NCBI GenBank assembly: GCA_019638625.1
Contig: JAHBTK010000004.1
Span: 62,001 to 126,000, forward strand
Length of the DNA: 64,000 nt
Direction of reading: 5' to 3'
Source of the DNA: Chitinophagaceae bacterium
GTDB lineage: Bacteria; Bacteroidota; Bacteroidia; Chitinophagales; Chitinophagaceae
Below the pieces are notes generated by a model that saw only the letters and a program-made list of their open reading frames with translations, did not search any database and was not told where the DNA came from. This document shows, one piece after another, positions 33,860-42,501 of the stretch (the first letter of the stretch is position 1; every line of letters starts with the position of its first letter). The position numbers were made by a program, and so were the translations under genes.

Positions 33860-35839
33860 ATGAAACATATACAAGTAAAATCTTTAATTGTAGCAGCGTT
33901 CGTTACGCTGTTAGTTTCAGGATGTAATAAAATTCTGGAGGAGCAGCCCCGTAGTTCTTATGAACCCGGATTTTTCAGAACCGAAAGAGGGGTTCTGGGC
34001 GGCATCACTTCCCAATATGCTCATTTACGTTTTATATACGGACAACCCTATTATTACAATTCACTGGAAACAGGCACCGACGAATATACTTATGCGCAGA
34101 GTGGCGACGGCAATCATAGAAATATGGACTACAGCAGTGTTTCAAATTTAAACCCTGAAAGCAGCCGCTCTGATGTATTATGGGGAGTAGCTTTTTCCAA
34201 TATCAATACAGCCAGCGGTATCATTGAAAACGCGGAACAAGTAGGGATTTCAACAGCGCTGATAGCCGAAGCCAGATTTTTCCGTGCATTTGATTATTTT
34301 ATGTTGGTTCAAACTTTTGGCGGCGTACCCTTAGACCTGGGCGCAGGAGAATTGAAGTTCAATACATCCGCTTCAAGAACATCTGTGCGCAACACTGTTC
34401 CCGAAGTGTACACCAAAGCCATATTTCCGGATCTGCTGCAGGCGATAAATGATTTGCCTCTTACGCCAAGGGTAACCGGCGCCGCTACTAAAACAGTAGC
34501 CCGTCTTTACCTGGCTAAGGCATATTTAACCTATGCCTGGTGGCTGGAAAATCCCAACAATATTCCTACTTATCCCACCACTAACAGAACAGACCCCGAC
34601 GGGCATGATGCGGCATGGTACTTTCAGCAGGCCTATAATGTAGCGACAGGCGCTATTGATGAACCCGGTCCTTTCGGACTGGAAGAAACTTTCTATGATG
34701 TGCATGTAGGCGGCAATGATCGCAATAAGGAAATGCTATTGTATGCCGACCATACACAGCAAAGCGAATTTTATAACGGGTCGCCTGTAACCGGCTTTCA
34801 AAGCGAAGTGGGAAATGACGGAAGAAACACAGCCGTTTGGTTTGTAACCTCCAACTACACGGTATTATCCAGCGCTACCAATCCGGATGGTACCGGTTCT
34901 TCGGTAAGTTCTGTTCAGCGGGAAGCCGCACAGGCTTTAGGACGCCCTTATATTCGTATGGCTCCTCCAATAGGTGTTTTCACAAACACATTTTCCGAGA
35001 AAACACTGGATTCCCGTTATGATGGTACTTTTAGTACTGTTTACAGAGGAAACTGGCCTAAGGGAGGCGCATCTGCAACTGTGCTTTACAACGCTAATGA
35101 TCTGCCGGTTTCTCCGGGAGATGCGATATTAAGTTTTTTGGAGTATGATGCGGATGCAGCCGGTATCACTTATCCTTCCGGGGCAAGATTTCCCGGAAAA
35201 CTGGCTAATGGCGTTGGCGCCGGCCAGTTACCCGGCAGAGCCGATTTTGTAATTGCTCCCAGTGCCATAAGCAGGATCGTATATCCCGGTCTCTGGAAAA
35301 TAGGAACATACCGTACAGACAATGGCGCCGGACTGGGCGAACCGAATGCCCCGCTTACCCGTCCATTCAAAATCGCCAAATTCTCCGAGTTTTATTTAGT
35401 AGCCGCCGAAACGGCGGTAAAAGGCGCCACTACACAAGCCGGCAGGTCGGCCAGAGACCTGGTGAATGTACTCCGTGCAAGGGCAGGCAAATGGAGATTT
35501 TCCAATAAACTCAACGCGACATACATCGCGGATAACAGCGCTGCAGTGACAGCAGCCACCCCTGCCACTATTGATATCAACTATATCTTAGCAGAGCGGT
35601 CACGCGAATATTTTGGCGAGGGTCTTCGCTGGTTTGATTTGGTTCGTACCCAAAAATGGAATGAGATCGCGGGTACTTATCAAATTGGTGGTTCCAGTTA
35701 CGGGCAGAATGCCAATGTAGAAACAGTAACACGTACTATTCAACCCTTTCATTACCTGCGTCCCATCCCGATAGGACAGATTGACGGCATGGAAATGACC
35801 GATGCGGAAAAAGCCGATTATCAAAATCCCGGTTATTAG
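33860..35839 (+). CDS. susD: SusD/RagB-family nutrient-binding outer-membrane lipoprotein
   Basis: 659 residues. Lipobox LVSGC (modified Cys at residue 22). SusD features are present: the helical segment ALIAEARFFRAFDYFMLVQTFGGVP (TPR-like), and the C-terminal block ILAERSREYFGEG followed by LRWFDLVR. It would sit on the cell surface as the lid of the SusC channel and bind xylan fragments. At 659 residues it is at the long end for the family; loops around residues 270-420 carry the extra length. The gene follows susC in the same operon and ends in a strong hairpin. Confidence 0.93.
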   Translation: MKHIQVKSLIVAAFVTLLVSGCNKILEEQPRSSYEPGFFRTERGVLGGITSQYAHLRFIYGQPYYYNSLETGTDEYTYAQSGDGNHRNMDYSSVSNLNPESSRSDVLWGVAFSNINTASGIIENAEQVGISTALIAEARFFRAFDYFMLVQTFGGVPLDLGAGELKFNTSASRTSVRNTVPEVYTKAIFPDLLQAINDLPLTPRVTGAATKTVARLYLAKAYLTYAWWLENPNNIPTYPTTNRTDPDGHDAAWYFQQAYNVATGAIDEPGPFGLEETFYDVHVGGNDRNKEMLLYADHTQQSEFYNGSPVTGFQSEVGNDGRNTAVWFVTSNYTVLSSATNPDGTGSSVSSVQREAAQALGRPYIRMAPPIGVFTNTFSEKTLDSRYDGTFSTVYRGNWPKGGASATVLYNANDLPVSPGDAILSFLEYDADAAGITYPSGARFPGKLANGVGAGQLPGRADFVIAPSAISRIVYPGLWKIGTYRTDNGAGLGEPNAPLTRPFKIAKFSEFYLVAAETAVKGATTQAGRSARDLVNVLRARAGKWRFSNKLNATYIADNSAAVTAATPATIDINYILAERSREYFGEGLRWFDLVRTQKWNEIAGTYQIGGSSYGQNANVETVTRTIQPFHYLRPIPIGQIDGMEMTDAEKADYQNPGY

Positions 35840-35878
35840 TATAAGCACATCTGAACCCCGGCTTTGAAGAGATAATTA

Positions 35879-35920
35879 ATTTATTAAGGAAGAGTATCAT
35901 TCTCTTCCTTAATAAATTTT
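35879..35920 (+). terminator. Strong hairpin after susD
   Basis: A perfect 16-bp stem (35879-35894 with 35902-35917, 7-nt loop) is followed by a short T-run (35917-35920). It lies 39 bases after the susD stop and before the surface GH10 gene. It is either the susCD terminator or a partial one that sets a lower level for the genes downstream. Confidence 0.7.
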
Positions 35921-36002
35921 AAAACCGCTCTAAAAACATTATATTTATTTGATCGCGGCATCTATATCGGGTCTTATACATTTTACCTCAACCAACTCTT
36001 CC

Positions 36003-37166
36003 ATGAAAAAAATCGTTCTATACTTTATTACAGGTCTCCTGCTGGTTGCACAGGAATCATGCGACAGAAAAGAAGAAAAGGATACAACGGCAGGCAATAC
36101 TTTGAAAAATGCCTATAAAAACGCCTTCCTGACAGGAACCGCCGTCACGCCCGGTATTACTTCCGGTAACGAAAAAACCGTGCAGGACATCGTAGTAAAA
36201 CACTTCAATTCGATCACGGTTGAAAATGTAATGAAAGCGGCGTTGATCAACCCGGAACCGGGTGTTTACAATTTCGGCCCCGCGGATGAATTTGTGGCTT
36301 TTGGGGAAAAGAACAATATGTTCATCATTGGTCATACCCTGGTATGGCACAATCAATGCCCGACCTGGTTCTTTACGAATGCAAAAGGGCAACCTAATTC
36401 AAAAGAAGAGCAAATTGAGAGATTAAGAAGTCATATAGCGGCAGTAGCCGGAAGATATGCCGGCAAAGTGAATGCATGGGATGTCGTAAACGAAGTAATA
36501 GGCGAAGATGGACTTTACAGGGAAAACACAGCCTGGGTGAAAGCATTCGGCAACGGAGATACCCTGGTAAAATATGCCTTTACATTTGCGGCGCAATATG
36601 CGCCTGATACAGAACTGTATTATAATGATTTCAATACATGGCGCCCGGCAAAAAGGGATGGTATTATACGGTTGATAAAAATGTTGCAAAAAGAAGGGAT
36701 ACGCATTGACGGTATCGGTATGCAGGGACACTGGGGTTTGGGGTATCCTCAAAATCAATATATTGAAGAAGCCATAGAAGCCTATGCGGCTACAGGATTA
36801 AAAGTGATGATAACCGAACTGGATGTAGATGTGCTGCCGCTCACCAAAGAAGGACAGATCATCGGGCAGTGCATGACGGACAAACAATTTCAACTGGAGG
36901 AATTTAAAGCATTTCTTGATCCTTATCCCCAGGGACTCCCGGATAGCATCGAAGACGCTCAGACAAAAAGATACAGGGAACTGTTCTCCATTTTTTATAA
37001 ACACAGGGATAAGATAGACCGGGTTACCTTTTGGGGCGTACATGATGACATGAGTTGGAAAAACGATTACCCCATTCCCGACAGAACCAATTACCCCCTG
37101 CTGTGGAACAGGAACCTGGAACCCAAACCGGCGTTTGAAGAAATATTGAAAGTACCTTCCCGATAA
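36003..37166 (+). CDS. GH10 endo-1,4-beta-xylanase, lipoprotein
   Basis: 387 residues from the ATG at 36003; the upstream TTG would spoil the signal sequence. The lipoprotein signal ends in AQESC (Cys at about residue 20) and the next residues DRKEEKD are charged, like the Bacteroidota signal for surface export, so the enzyme is probably displayed on the outside. Catalytic Glu residues are in WDVVNEVIGEDG (acid/base) and MITELDVDVLP (nucleophile). It would make the first cuts in xylan for the SusCD importer, complementing the periplasmic GH10 at 24637. Confidence 0.93.
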   Translation: MKKIVLYFITGLLLVAQESCDRKEEKDTTAGNTLKNAYKNAFLTGTAVTPGITSGNEKTVQDIVVKHFNSITVENVMKAALINPEPGVYNFGPADEFVAFGEKNNMFIIGHTLVWHNQCPTWFFTNAKGQPNSKEEQIERLRSHIAAVAGRYAGKVNAWDVVNEVIGEDGLYRENTAWVKAFGNGDTLVKYAFTFAAQYAPDTELYYNDFNTWRPAKRDGIIRLIKMLQKEGIRIDGIGMQGHWGLGYPQNQYIEEAIEAYAATGLKVMITELDVDVLPLTKEGQIIGQCMTDKQFQLEEFKAFLDPYPQGLPDSIEDAQTKRYRELFSIFYKHRDKIDRVTFWGVHDDMSWKNDYPIPDRTNYPLLWNRNLEPKPAFEEILKVPSR

Positions 37167-37273
37167 AATAAGAGCACCGGTCACACAGGAAAAATATGCT
37201 CCGCCGCGGATAACGGCATAGCAGCAGACAAAAGTACGCGGGAATCAGCCCGCTTGCGGAACAATGGAACCCG

Positions 37274-37292
37274 GGGCAATATCTTATTGCCC
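37274..37292 (+). terminator. Possible terminator after the surface GH10 gene
   Basis: GGGCAATA-TCT-TATTGCCC is a perfect 8-bp hairpin, followed only by TTTG. A weak terminator candidate, about 107 bases past the GH10 stop and just upstream of a new promoter. Confidence 0.4.
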
Positions 37293-37316
37293 TTTGAAAA
37301 GAATGTTATGTACTCA

Positions 37317-37348
37317 TTTGCTCAGTTGCTCATGTAGTAGTAAGTTTG
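37317..37348 (+). promoter_or_regulatory. Promoter of the mutarotase-dgcN-dgcA transcription unit
   Basis: TTTG (37317-37320), a 20-base spacer and TAAGTTTG (37341-37348) match both Bacteroidota promoter elements exactly. No LacI-type palindrome overlaps it, so these genes may be expressed independently of the xylan repressors. The leader to galM is about 110 nt. Confidence 0.72.
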
Positions 37349-37462
37349 ATGAATCAGGTAGCGACAGTTCCCGGTAAAACAGGGCAGTTCAGGAACAACT
37401 CCCTGTTTGTAATGACAGAATGCCGCCTGCCGGTTTTGTAAAAAATAATTCAATCAGTTGGC

Positions 37463-38629
37463 ATGAAACTAAAAAAAATGTTTTTGTATATGAGTGCAGT
37501 TGCCGCTTTGTACGGTTGTAATTCAGGAAATTCCGAAAAAAGTGACGCTTCCGGACAAAAGGATAAAGGAAATATCGGGAAAGTTATCTACGGCACCCTG
37601 CCGGATGGAGCAGAAGCCGATCTGTATACTTTACGAAACGCCAACGGGATGACTATCCGGATAACCAACTATGGAGGAATTATTACCTCCTGGACAGCGC
37701 CCGATAAAACCGGAAAATACGAAGATATTACCCTGGGCTGCGATTCACTAAGTGATTACCTGAAAGGAGTACCCTATTTTGGCGCCTTGGTAGGACGGTA
37801 CGGTAATCGTATTGCCAACGGCAAATTTACCCTCAACGGTCAGGCATACACGCTGGCGCAAAATAACGGACCTAACTCGCTGCATGGCGGCATCAAAGGT
37901 TTTGATAAAGTACTTTGGCAGGCTATCGCAGTGGATGGAGAGGAACCGCAATTGAAGCTCCGGTACGTATCTGCTGACGAAGAAGAAGGATTTCCCGGAA
38001 CACTCACTACCGATGTAACCTATACGCTGCAAAAAGACAACGCACTCTCTATTGACTATACGGCTACAACTGATAAGCCTACGGTAGTGAACCTTACCAA
38101 TCACGCTTACTTCAATCTTTCAGGCGACATGAACAAAACCGTGCTCGATCATGAAGTAGCAATAAAGGCGGACCGTTTTTTACCGGTTGACGAAACCCTG
38201 ATCCCAACAGGGGAGTTGAAACCCGTGGCAGGAACCGTATTTGACTTTACAAAATTCAAAAAAATCAGCGAAGGTATCAATGCCGATGATCAACAGATCA
38301 AATTCGGCGGCGGATATGATCATTGCTGGGTATTTGCAGACAACAGTAACAGCCTGAAAGAAGTCGCATCGGTGTTTGAACCAGGCTCAGGAAGGGTAAT
38401 GACGGTATCAACAACAGAGCCTGCCATACAGTTTTACACCGGTAATTTCCTGGATGGTACGGTTACCGGAAAAGGAGGTGTATCCTATGCTCATCGCACC
38501 GGGTTCTGCCTGGAGACAGAACATTACCCGGATTCGCCCAATCAGCCCAAGTTTCCTTCCACTGTTCTGCAACCGGGAGAAACCTACAGGACAACCACCG
38601 TTTATAAATTTTCGGTAAAACAGGATTAG
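37463..38629 (+). CDS. galM: Aldose 1-epimerase (mutarotase), lipoprotein
   Basis: 388 residues. Lipobox ALYGC (Cys at residue 19), so it is anchored in the envelope, unlike cytoplasmic GalM. Family residues are present: GRYGNRIANGKF, NSLHGG, TNHAYFNLSG (catalytic His), YDHCWV and the catalytic Glu in GFCLETEHYPDSPN. It would speed interconversion of alpha and beta anomers of sugars released in the periplasm, such as xylose or xylobiose. It has its own promoter and is followed after 76 bases by dgcN. Confidence 0.92.
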   Translation: MKLKKMFLYMSAVAALYGCNSGNSEKSDASGQKDKGNIGKVIYGTLPDGAEADLYTLRNANGMTIRITNYGGIITSWTAPDKTGKYEDITLGCDSLSDYLKGVPYFGALVGRYGNRIANGKFTLNGQAYTLAQNNGPNSLHGGIKGFDKVLWQAIAVDGEEPQLKLRYVSADEEEGFPGTLTTDVTYTLQKDNALSIDYTATTDKPTVVNLTNHAYFNLSGDMNKTVLDHEVAIKADRFLPVDETLIPTGELKPVAGTVFDFTKFKKISEGINADDQQIKFGGGYDHCWVFADNSNSLKEVASVFEPGSGRVMTVSTTEPAIQFYTGNFLDGTVTGKGGVSYAHRTGFCLETEHYPDSPNQPKFPSTVLQPGETYRTTTVYKFSVKQD

Positions 38630-38705
38630 GATTACAACGGCGCACACATTGAAGATACAAACATCATGCAGTGATGTCGTGAAGTGAAAGCGATAAAGGA
38701 AGTCT

Positions 38706-39767
38706 ATGACAAGAGCGATCATTTTAACCAACGGACTGCTGGCAACCGAAGACGCAAAAACAGCGCATGGACTGATCAGGGAAAGCAACCGCTACCGCAT
38801 CATGGGTGTGGTAGATGTGGTGAATGCCGGCAAGGACGCTGGCGTCCTTCTTGATGGCCGGTTCCGCAATATACCTGTGTTTGCAACGATAGCCGAAGCA
38901 GTCTCTGCCGTGCAGCCGGATTGCTGCGTGGTGGGTGTGGCCACCACGGGAGGGATATTTCCCGGTAGCCTGCTGGAAGATGTAAAAGAAGCAATAACGC
39001 TGGGACTGTCGGTGGTAAATGGTTTGCACGACCTGCTTACAGAAAGAGAAGAGATAACAACACTGGCAAAAACTTACAGTGTAACACTTACAGATGTCAG
39101 AAAACCACCGAAAATGCGGGACCTTCATTTCTGGACAGGAGAAATACTGGCATTCCGAAAGCCCGTAGTAGCTGTATTGGGTACTGACTGCGCCCTGGGA
39201 AAACGCACGACTACAAGATTCCTTATGCATGCCTGCCGGGTTGCCGGCATCAATGCCGAAATGATCTACACAGGACAAACAGGATGGTTGCAGGGTGGCA
39301 AATATGGTTTTGTACTGGATGCTACTCCCAATGATTTTGTCTCCGGGGAACTGGAGCATGCCATACTGAGCTGTGAAAAAGAGACCCGGGCTGATATTTT
39401 TTTTATAGAAGGACAGGCAGCCCTACGCAATCCAAGCGGCCCCTGCGGCTCGGAGATGCTTATCTCCGGGGGAGCAAAGTCTGTGATATTGATACATTCC
39501 CCAAAAAGGGTATATTATGAACACCAGCCATCCCTGGGGAAAATTCCCTCATTGTTATCCGAAATAGAACTGGTGGAGAAATACGGATCAACAGTGATTG
39601 GTGTGGCGCTTAACACGGAATATTGTAGCCTGCAAGAGGCCGAAAACTACCAACAGCAATACGAAGAGGAGTTGGGGTTGCCCGTAGCGCTACCCCTGGA
39701 GCAGGGCGTAGAAAAGCTGGTTCCGAACCTGTTCGCACTGGTTGCTAAAAGCAAAGCTGCTATATGA
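38706..39767 (+). CDS. DUF1611 protein, DgcN-like (predicted D-glutamate N-acetyltransferase)
   Basis: 353 residues. An N-terminal Rossmann-like domain (about 1-140) precedes a P-loop domain whose Walker A motif is GTDCALGKRTTT (about residues 159-170); GQTGWLQGG and FIEGQAALRNP are further DUF1611 hallmarks. Members called DgcN acetylate D-glutamate in marine bacteria, as a partner of DgcA. The stop overlaps the start of the next gene, a DgcA-like epimerase, by ATGA, which fits that pair. Substrate is inferred from the pairing; the DUF1611 family itself is certain. Confidence 0.85.
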   Translation: MTRAIILTNGLLATEDAKTAHGLIRESNRYRIMGVVDVVNAGKDAGVLLDGRFRNIPVFATIAEAVSAVQPDCCVVGVATTGGIFPGSLLEDVKEAITLGLSVVNGLHDLLTEREEITTLAKTYSVTLTDVRKPPKMRDLHFWTGEILAFRKPVVAVLGTDCALGKRTTTRFLMHACRVAGINAEMIYTGQTGWLQGGKYGFVLDATPNDFVSGELEHAILSCEKETRADIFFIEGQAALRNPSGPCGSEMLISGGAKSVILIHSPKRVYYEHQPSLGKIPSLLSEIELVEKYGSTVIGVALNTEYCSLQEAENYQQQYEEELGLPVALPLEQGVEKLVPNLFALVAKSKAAI

Positions 39768-40831
39768 AAATAGTACATGCAAAAGCTTATCTCAAAAACC
39801 TGCGGCTCAAAAAGCCTTATACGATTGCCCGGGAACGGATAGATGATGTAGAAAATGTTTTTTTGGAATTGCAACTGGCAAACGGCATCACCGGTATAGG
39901 CGCGGCCAATCCGTCGCCGGAGGTGGTAAATGAATCCCCTGCAGAAACACTCCGCAACCTGGAAGAAGAAATTGTTCCCTGGATAACGGGAAAGGATATA
40001 CGCCACTTTAATGACCTGGTAGACTATACCAGAAGAAAGTTCCCCGGGAAGCCCGGCACTCATGCTGCTTTGGATATAGCGCTGCACGATGCATTTGGCA
40101 GTTACCTGAACCTGCCGGTAGTAGATTTTTATGGACGGCAGCATACTGCACTGCCTACCTCTGTCACGATCGGTATCATGGATACCCGGCAAACGCTGGA
40201 AGAAGCGGCGGTATATCAAAAAGCCGGGTTCAGGATACTGAAGCTAAAAACAGGACAGGACCCGGAACAGGATGCGGAAAGGGTTATCAAACTGCAGGAA
40301 GATTTCCGTAACTATTTTACGATAAGGGTAGACGCCAATACCGGTTATACCCTGGAACAGCTTCGTCGTTTTCTTCAGCTTACCCGTCGCCATACAGTAG
40401 AATTGATTGAACAACCTTTATTGCCCGAAGAAGATAAAGCGCTCGACAGTCTTCCCGCAGAGGAACGTCGCCTGCTGGCGGCTGATGAATCATTAAAAGA
40501 TGTTGATTCAGCTTTTCAGCTTGGCTGCCTGGGAAGATATGGTATTTACAATATCAAGCTGATGAAATGTGGCGGTATAAAAGGCGCATTTAGTATCGCT
40601 TCGGTGGCAGCACCTGCCGGTATCCAACTTTTCTGGGGCTGCAACGATGAAAGTATTGTAAGCATAACAGCCGCACTCCATACCGCTTTTGCCTGTAACC
40701 ATACAAAATACTTAGATCTGGATGGAAGCTTCGATCTCGCGGAAGATATCGTTACCGGTGGCTTCCAGGTAAAAGAGGGTATGATGTCGATAACCGGTGG
40801 TCCGGGTCTCGGGTTAAAAAAATTAACCTGA
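39764..40831 (+). CDS. Enolase-superfamily epimerase, dipeptide epimerase / DgcA-like
   Basis: 355 residues, cytoplasmic. The muconate-lactonizing/dipeptide-epimerase pattern is complete: KxK base in LKLKTG (about 155), metal ligands in VDANTGY, IEQP and AADES, and the second Lys in IKLMKCGG. The C-terminal YLDLDGSFDLAEDIVTGGF is typical of L-Ala-D/L-Glu epimerases. Together with the DUF1611 gene it overlaps by four bases, it resembles the DgcA N-acetyl-D-glutamate racemase; a dipeptide-epimerase role in murein recycling is the main alternative. Confidence 0.85.
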   Translation: MKIVHAKAYLKNLRLKKPYTIARERIDDVENVFLELQLANGITGIGAANPSPEVVNESPAETLRNLEEEIVPWITGKDIRHFNDLVDYTRRKFPGKPGTHAALDIALHDAFGSYLNLPVVDFYGRQHTALPTSVTIGIMDTRQTLEEAAVYQKAGFRILKLKTGQDPEQDAERVIKLQEDFRNYFTIRVDANTGYTLEQLRRFLQLTRRHTVELIEQPLLPEEDKALDSLPAEERRLLAADESLKDVDSAFQLGCLGRYGIYNIKLMKCGGIKGAFSIASVAAPAGIQLFWGCNDESIVSITAALHTAFACNHTKYLDLDGSFDLAEDIVTGGFQVKEGMMSITGGPGLGLKKLT

Positions 40832-40842
40832 TATGCTACTGC

Positions 40843-40936
40843 TATGTTAAATTTAAAATATCGTGTAATATGCCACGAATACACGAATAAAAAATATACA
40901 AACCGCATTATTGGCTCCATTCGTGCATTGGTGGCA
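40843..40936. repeat. Dispersed inverted repeat, longest copy
   Basis: Arms TGCCACGAATACACGAAT (40871-40888) and ATTCGTGCATTGGTGGCA (40919-40936) pair at 16 of 18 positions. The left flank from 40843 matches 62308 onwards at about 36 of 39 positions, and one arm recurs at 506-523. It separates two convergent genes and is not transcribed as a gene; it may end transcription or be a mobile repeat. Confidence 0.7.
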
Positions 40937-40963
40937 TTTTTCGCTGGCATCACCCGGAAGCTT

Positions 40964-42490
40964 TTACCTGTTTTCATGCTGCAGGTCCGCGATGTCGTCA
41001 AATTCATCTTTAAGTTTTACGGCCAGCTTCTCAAATATCCTGAAATGTTTCATGTACGCAGCGTGAACATCCGTATCGGGCATATAAGTGTCGGGTAATT
41101 CTACCGTTGCTGCCGCTTCATCCAGGCTCTTATACAATCCTATTTCAGTAGCGCTTACAAGAAAGGAACCCACCGCCACACTGTCCGCTCCCGGTCCCTG
41201 TTTGATGCGAACCGGCTTGTTAAATACATCCGCCATCATTTGTGTCCATAAAGGAAAGGATGCAAAAGTGCCATTAGCTGTCAGATCTGTAATTGCCAGG
41301 TGTTCCTGCAACGTTTTACCAATGCTGTAAATAGCATATAAAATCCCTTCAATGGTTGCCCGTACCATATGTTTTTGTTCGTGCTTGATATTGAGCCCGA
41401 AATACACTCCCCGCGCATTGGCATTCCAGATCGGCGCCCTTTCCCCCTGCAGATAGGGAAGAAAAATGAGCCCCTCTGCACCCGGACGGACTTTGCCGGC
41501 ATCAAAAATCAAGGTATCCATACAATCTTCCAGGTCAAACGCTTTTTTAAAATCGCCAAACTGTGTAGCAAACCATTCAAATACCGAACCTGCGTTATTC
41601 GTCGGGCCACCGGACACGTATATCCCTTCCGTGAGGAGATAATTAAAGAGTCTTTCATTCTTATCCTGCAATATCTGTTTACCTATCACCCGCACAGCGC
41701 CGCTCTCCTCCAGTGTCACGGTTGCCTTTCCGTCATCATACACGCCGGCCCCTAATGTTGCCATACATCCGTCGCTGGATCCGACCAGTATCTTAACGTC
41801 ATCGGGTAATCCCAATGATACCTGGTATTCTTTTTTGAGTTTTGGAGAATAAAAAATAGGCACCAGGTCCGGAAGGCTGCTTTCCGTGATACCTGCATAT
41901 TTCAGCGCGGCCGGCTCCCATTTTGTCGTATGGATATTCATTAGCCCGGTAGCTGAGGCGACACTGAAGTCAATCACATATTCGCCGGTAAGCTGGTGGA
42001 TAATATAGGTCTTGATGGAAAGGAATTTACTGCTGTCGTTGAAACGGTCCGGCTCATTGTTTTTCAGCCATGTAATTTTATTCAGAGGCGACATCGCATG
42101 GATAGGCGTTCCCGTTGTTTGATACAGCAGGTGCCCCAGTTCGATACTCCTTAACTGCGCTGCTTCATTCTTGGCCCGGTTATCCGACCATACCATAGCT
42201 TTTCCAAGTGGCACTCCTTTTCTATCAATAGGCAAAACACTGTGCATAGCCGAACTAAAGCACACGCGATGTACTTTGTAGCCATTCGGATAGATCTTCT
42301 CATTAAGAAAATTTTTAAGAATATAGAGCATGGTTATAAATATCTGCTCAGGGTCCTGCTCACTGAAATCCGGTTTTATATGAAAAGTGGGATAGGCGCC
42401 CTTTGAGGTACCAAGCATATTGCCCTGAAGATCGAATGCTGCCACCCTGATTGCCCCGGTTCCGATTTCTACAGTAATAATACAGTTCAT
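40964..42490 (-). CDS. FGGY-family carbohydrate kinase, gluconokinase-like
   Basis: 508 residues. N-terminal ATPase fold with VEIGTGAIRVAAFD (phosphate loop) and the sugar-side segment SSAMHSVLPIDRKG followed by MVWSDNRA; C-terminal half contains GSSDGCMATLGAG and YLQGERAPIWNANARG. 'AMHS' with the WSDNRA motif is closer to FGGY gluconokinases than to xylulokinases. It starts 11 bases after the AraC regulator gene, so they are co-transcribed and the AraC protein probably senses its substrate. A sugar acid or its keto derivative is the likely substrate; xylulose cannot be excluded. Confidence 0.85.
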   Translation of the reverse strand: MNCIITVEIGTGAIRVAAFDLQGNMLGTSKGAYPTFHIKPDFSEQDPEQIFITMLYILKNFLNEKIYPNGYKVHRVCFSSAMHSVLPIDRKGVPLGKAMVWSDNRAKNEAAQLRSIELGHLLYQTTGTPIHAMSPLNKITWLKNNEPDRFNDSSKFLSIKTYIIHQLTGEYVIDFSVASATGLMNIHTTKWEPAALKYAGITESSLPDLVPIFYSPKLKKEYQVSLGLPDDVKILVGSSDGCMATLGAGVYDDGKATVTLEESGAVRVIGKQILQDKNERLFNYLLTEGIYVSGGPTNNAGSVFEWFATQFGDFKKAFDLEDCMDTLIFDAGKVRPGAEGLIFLPYLQGERAPIWNANARGVYFGLNIKHEQKHMVRATIEGILYAIYSIGKTLQEHLAITDLTANGTFASFPLWTQMMADVFNKPVRIKQGPGADSVAVGSFLVSATEIGLYKSLDEAAATVELPDTYMPDTDVHAAYMKHFRIFEKLAVKLKDEFDDIADLQHENR

Positions 42491-42501
42491 ATGAGTTTGA
42501 A

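Noticed and set aside
40964..42490. Xylulokinase call for the FGGY kinase
   Set aside because: Tempting because of the xylan locus, but the AMHS and WSDNRA motifs and the sugar-acid neighbours fit a gluconokinase-like enzyme better.
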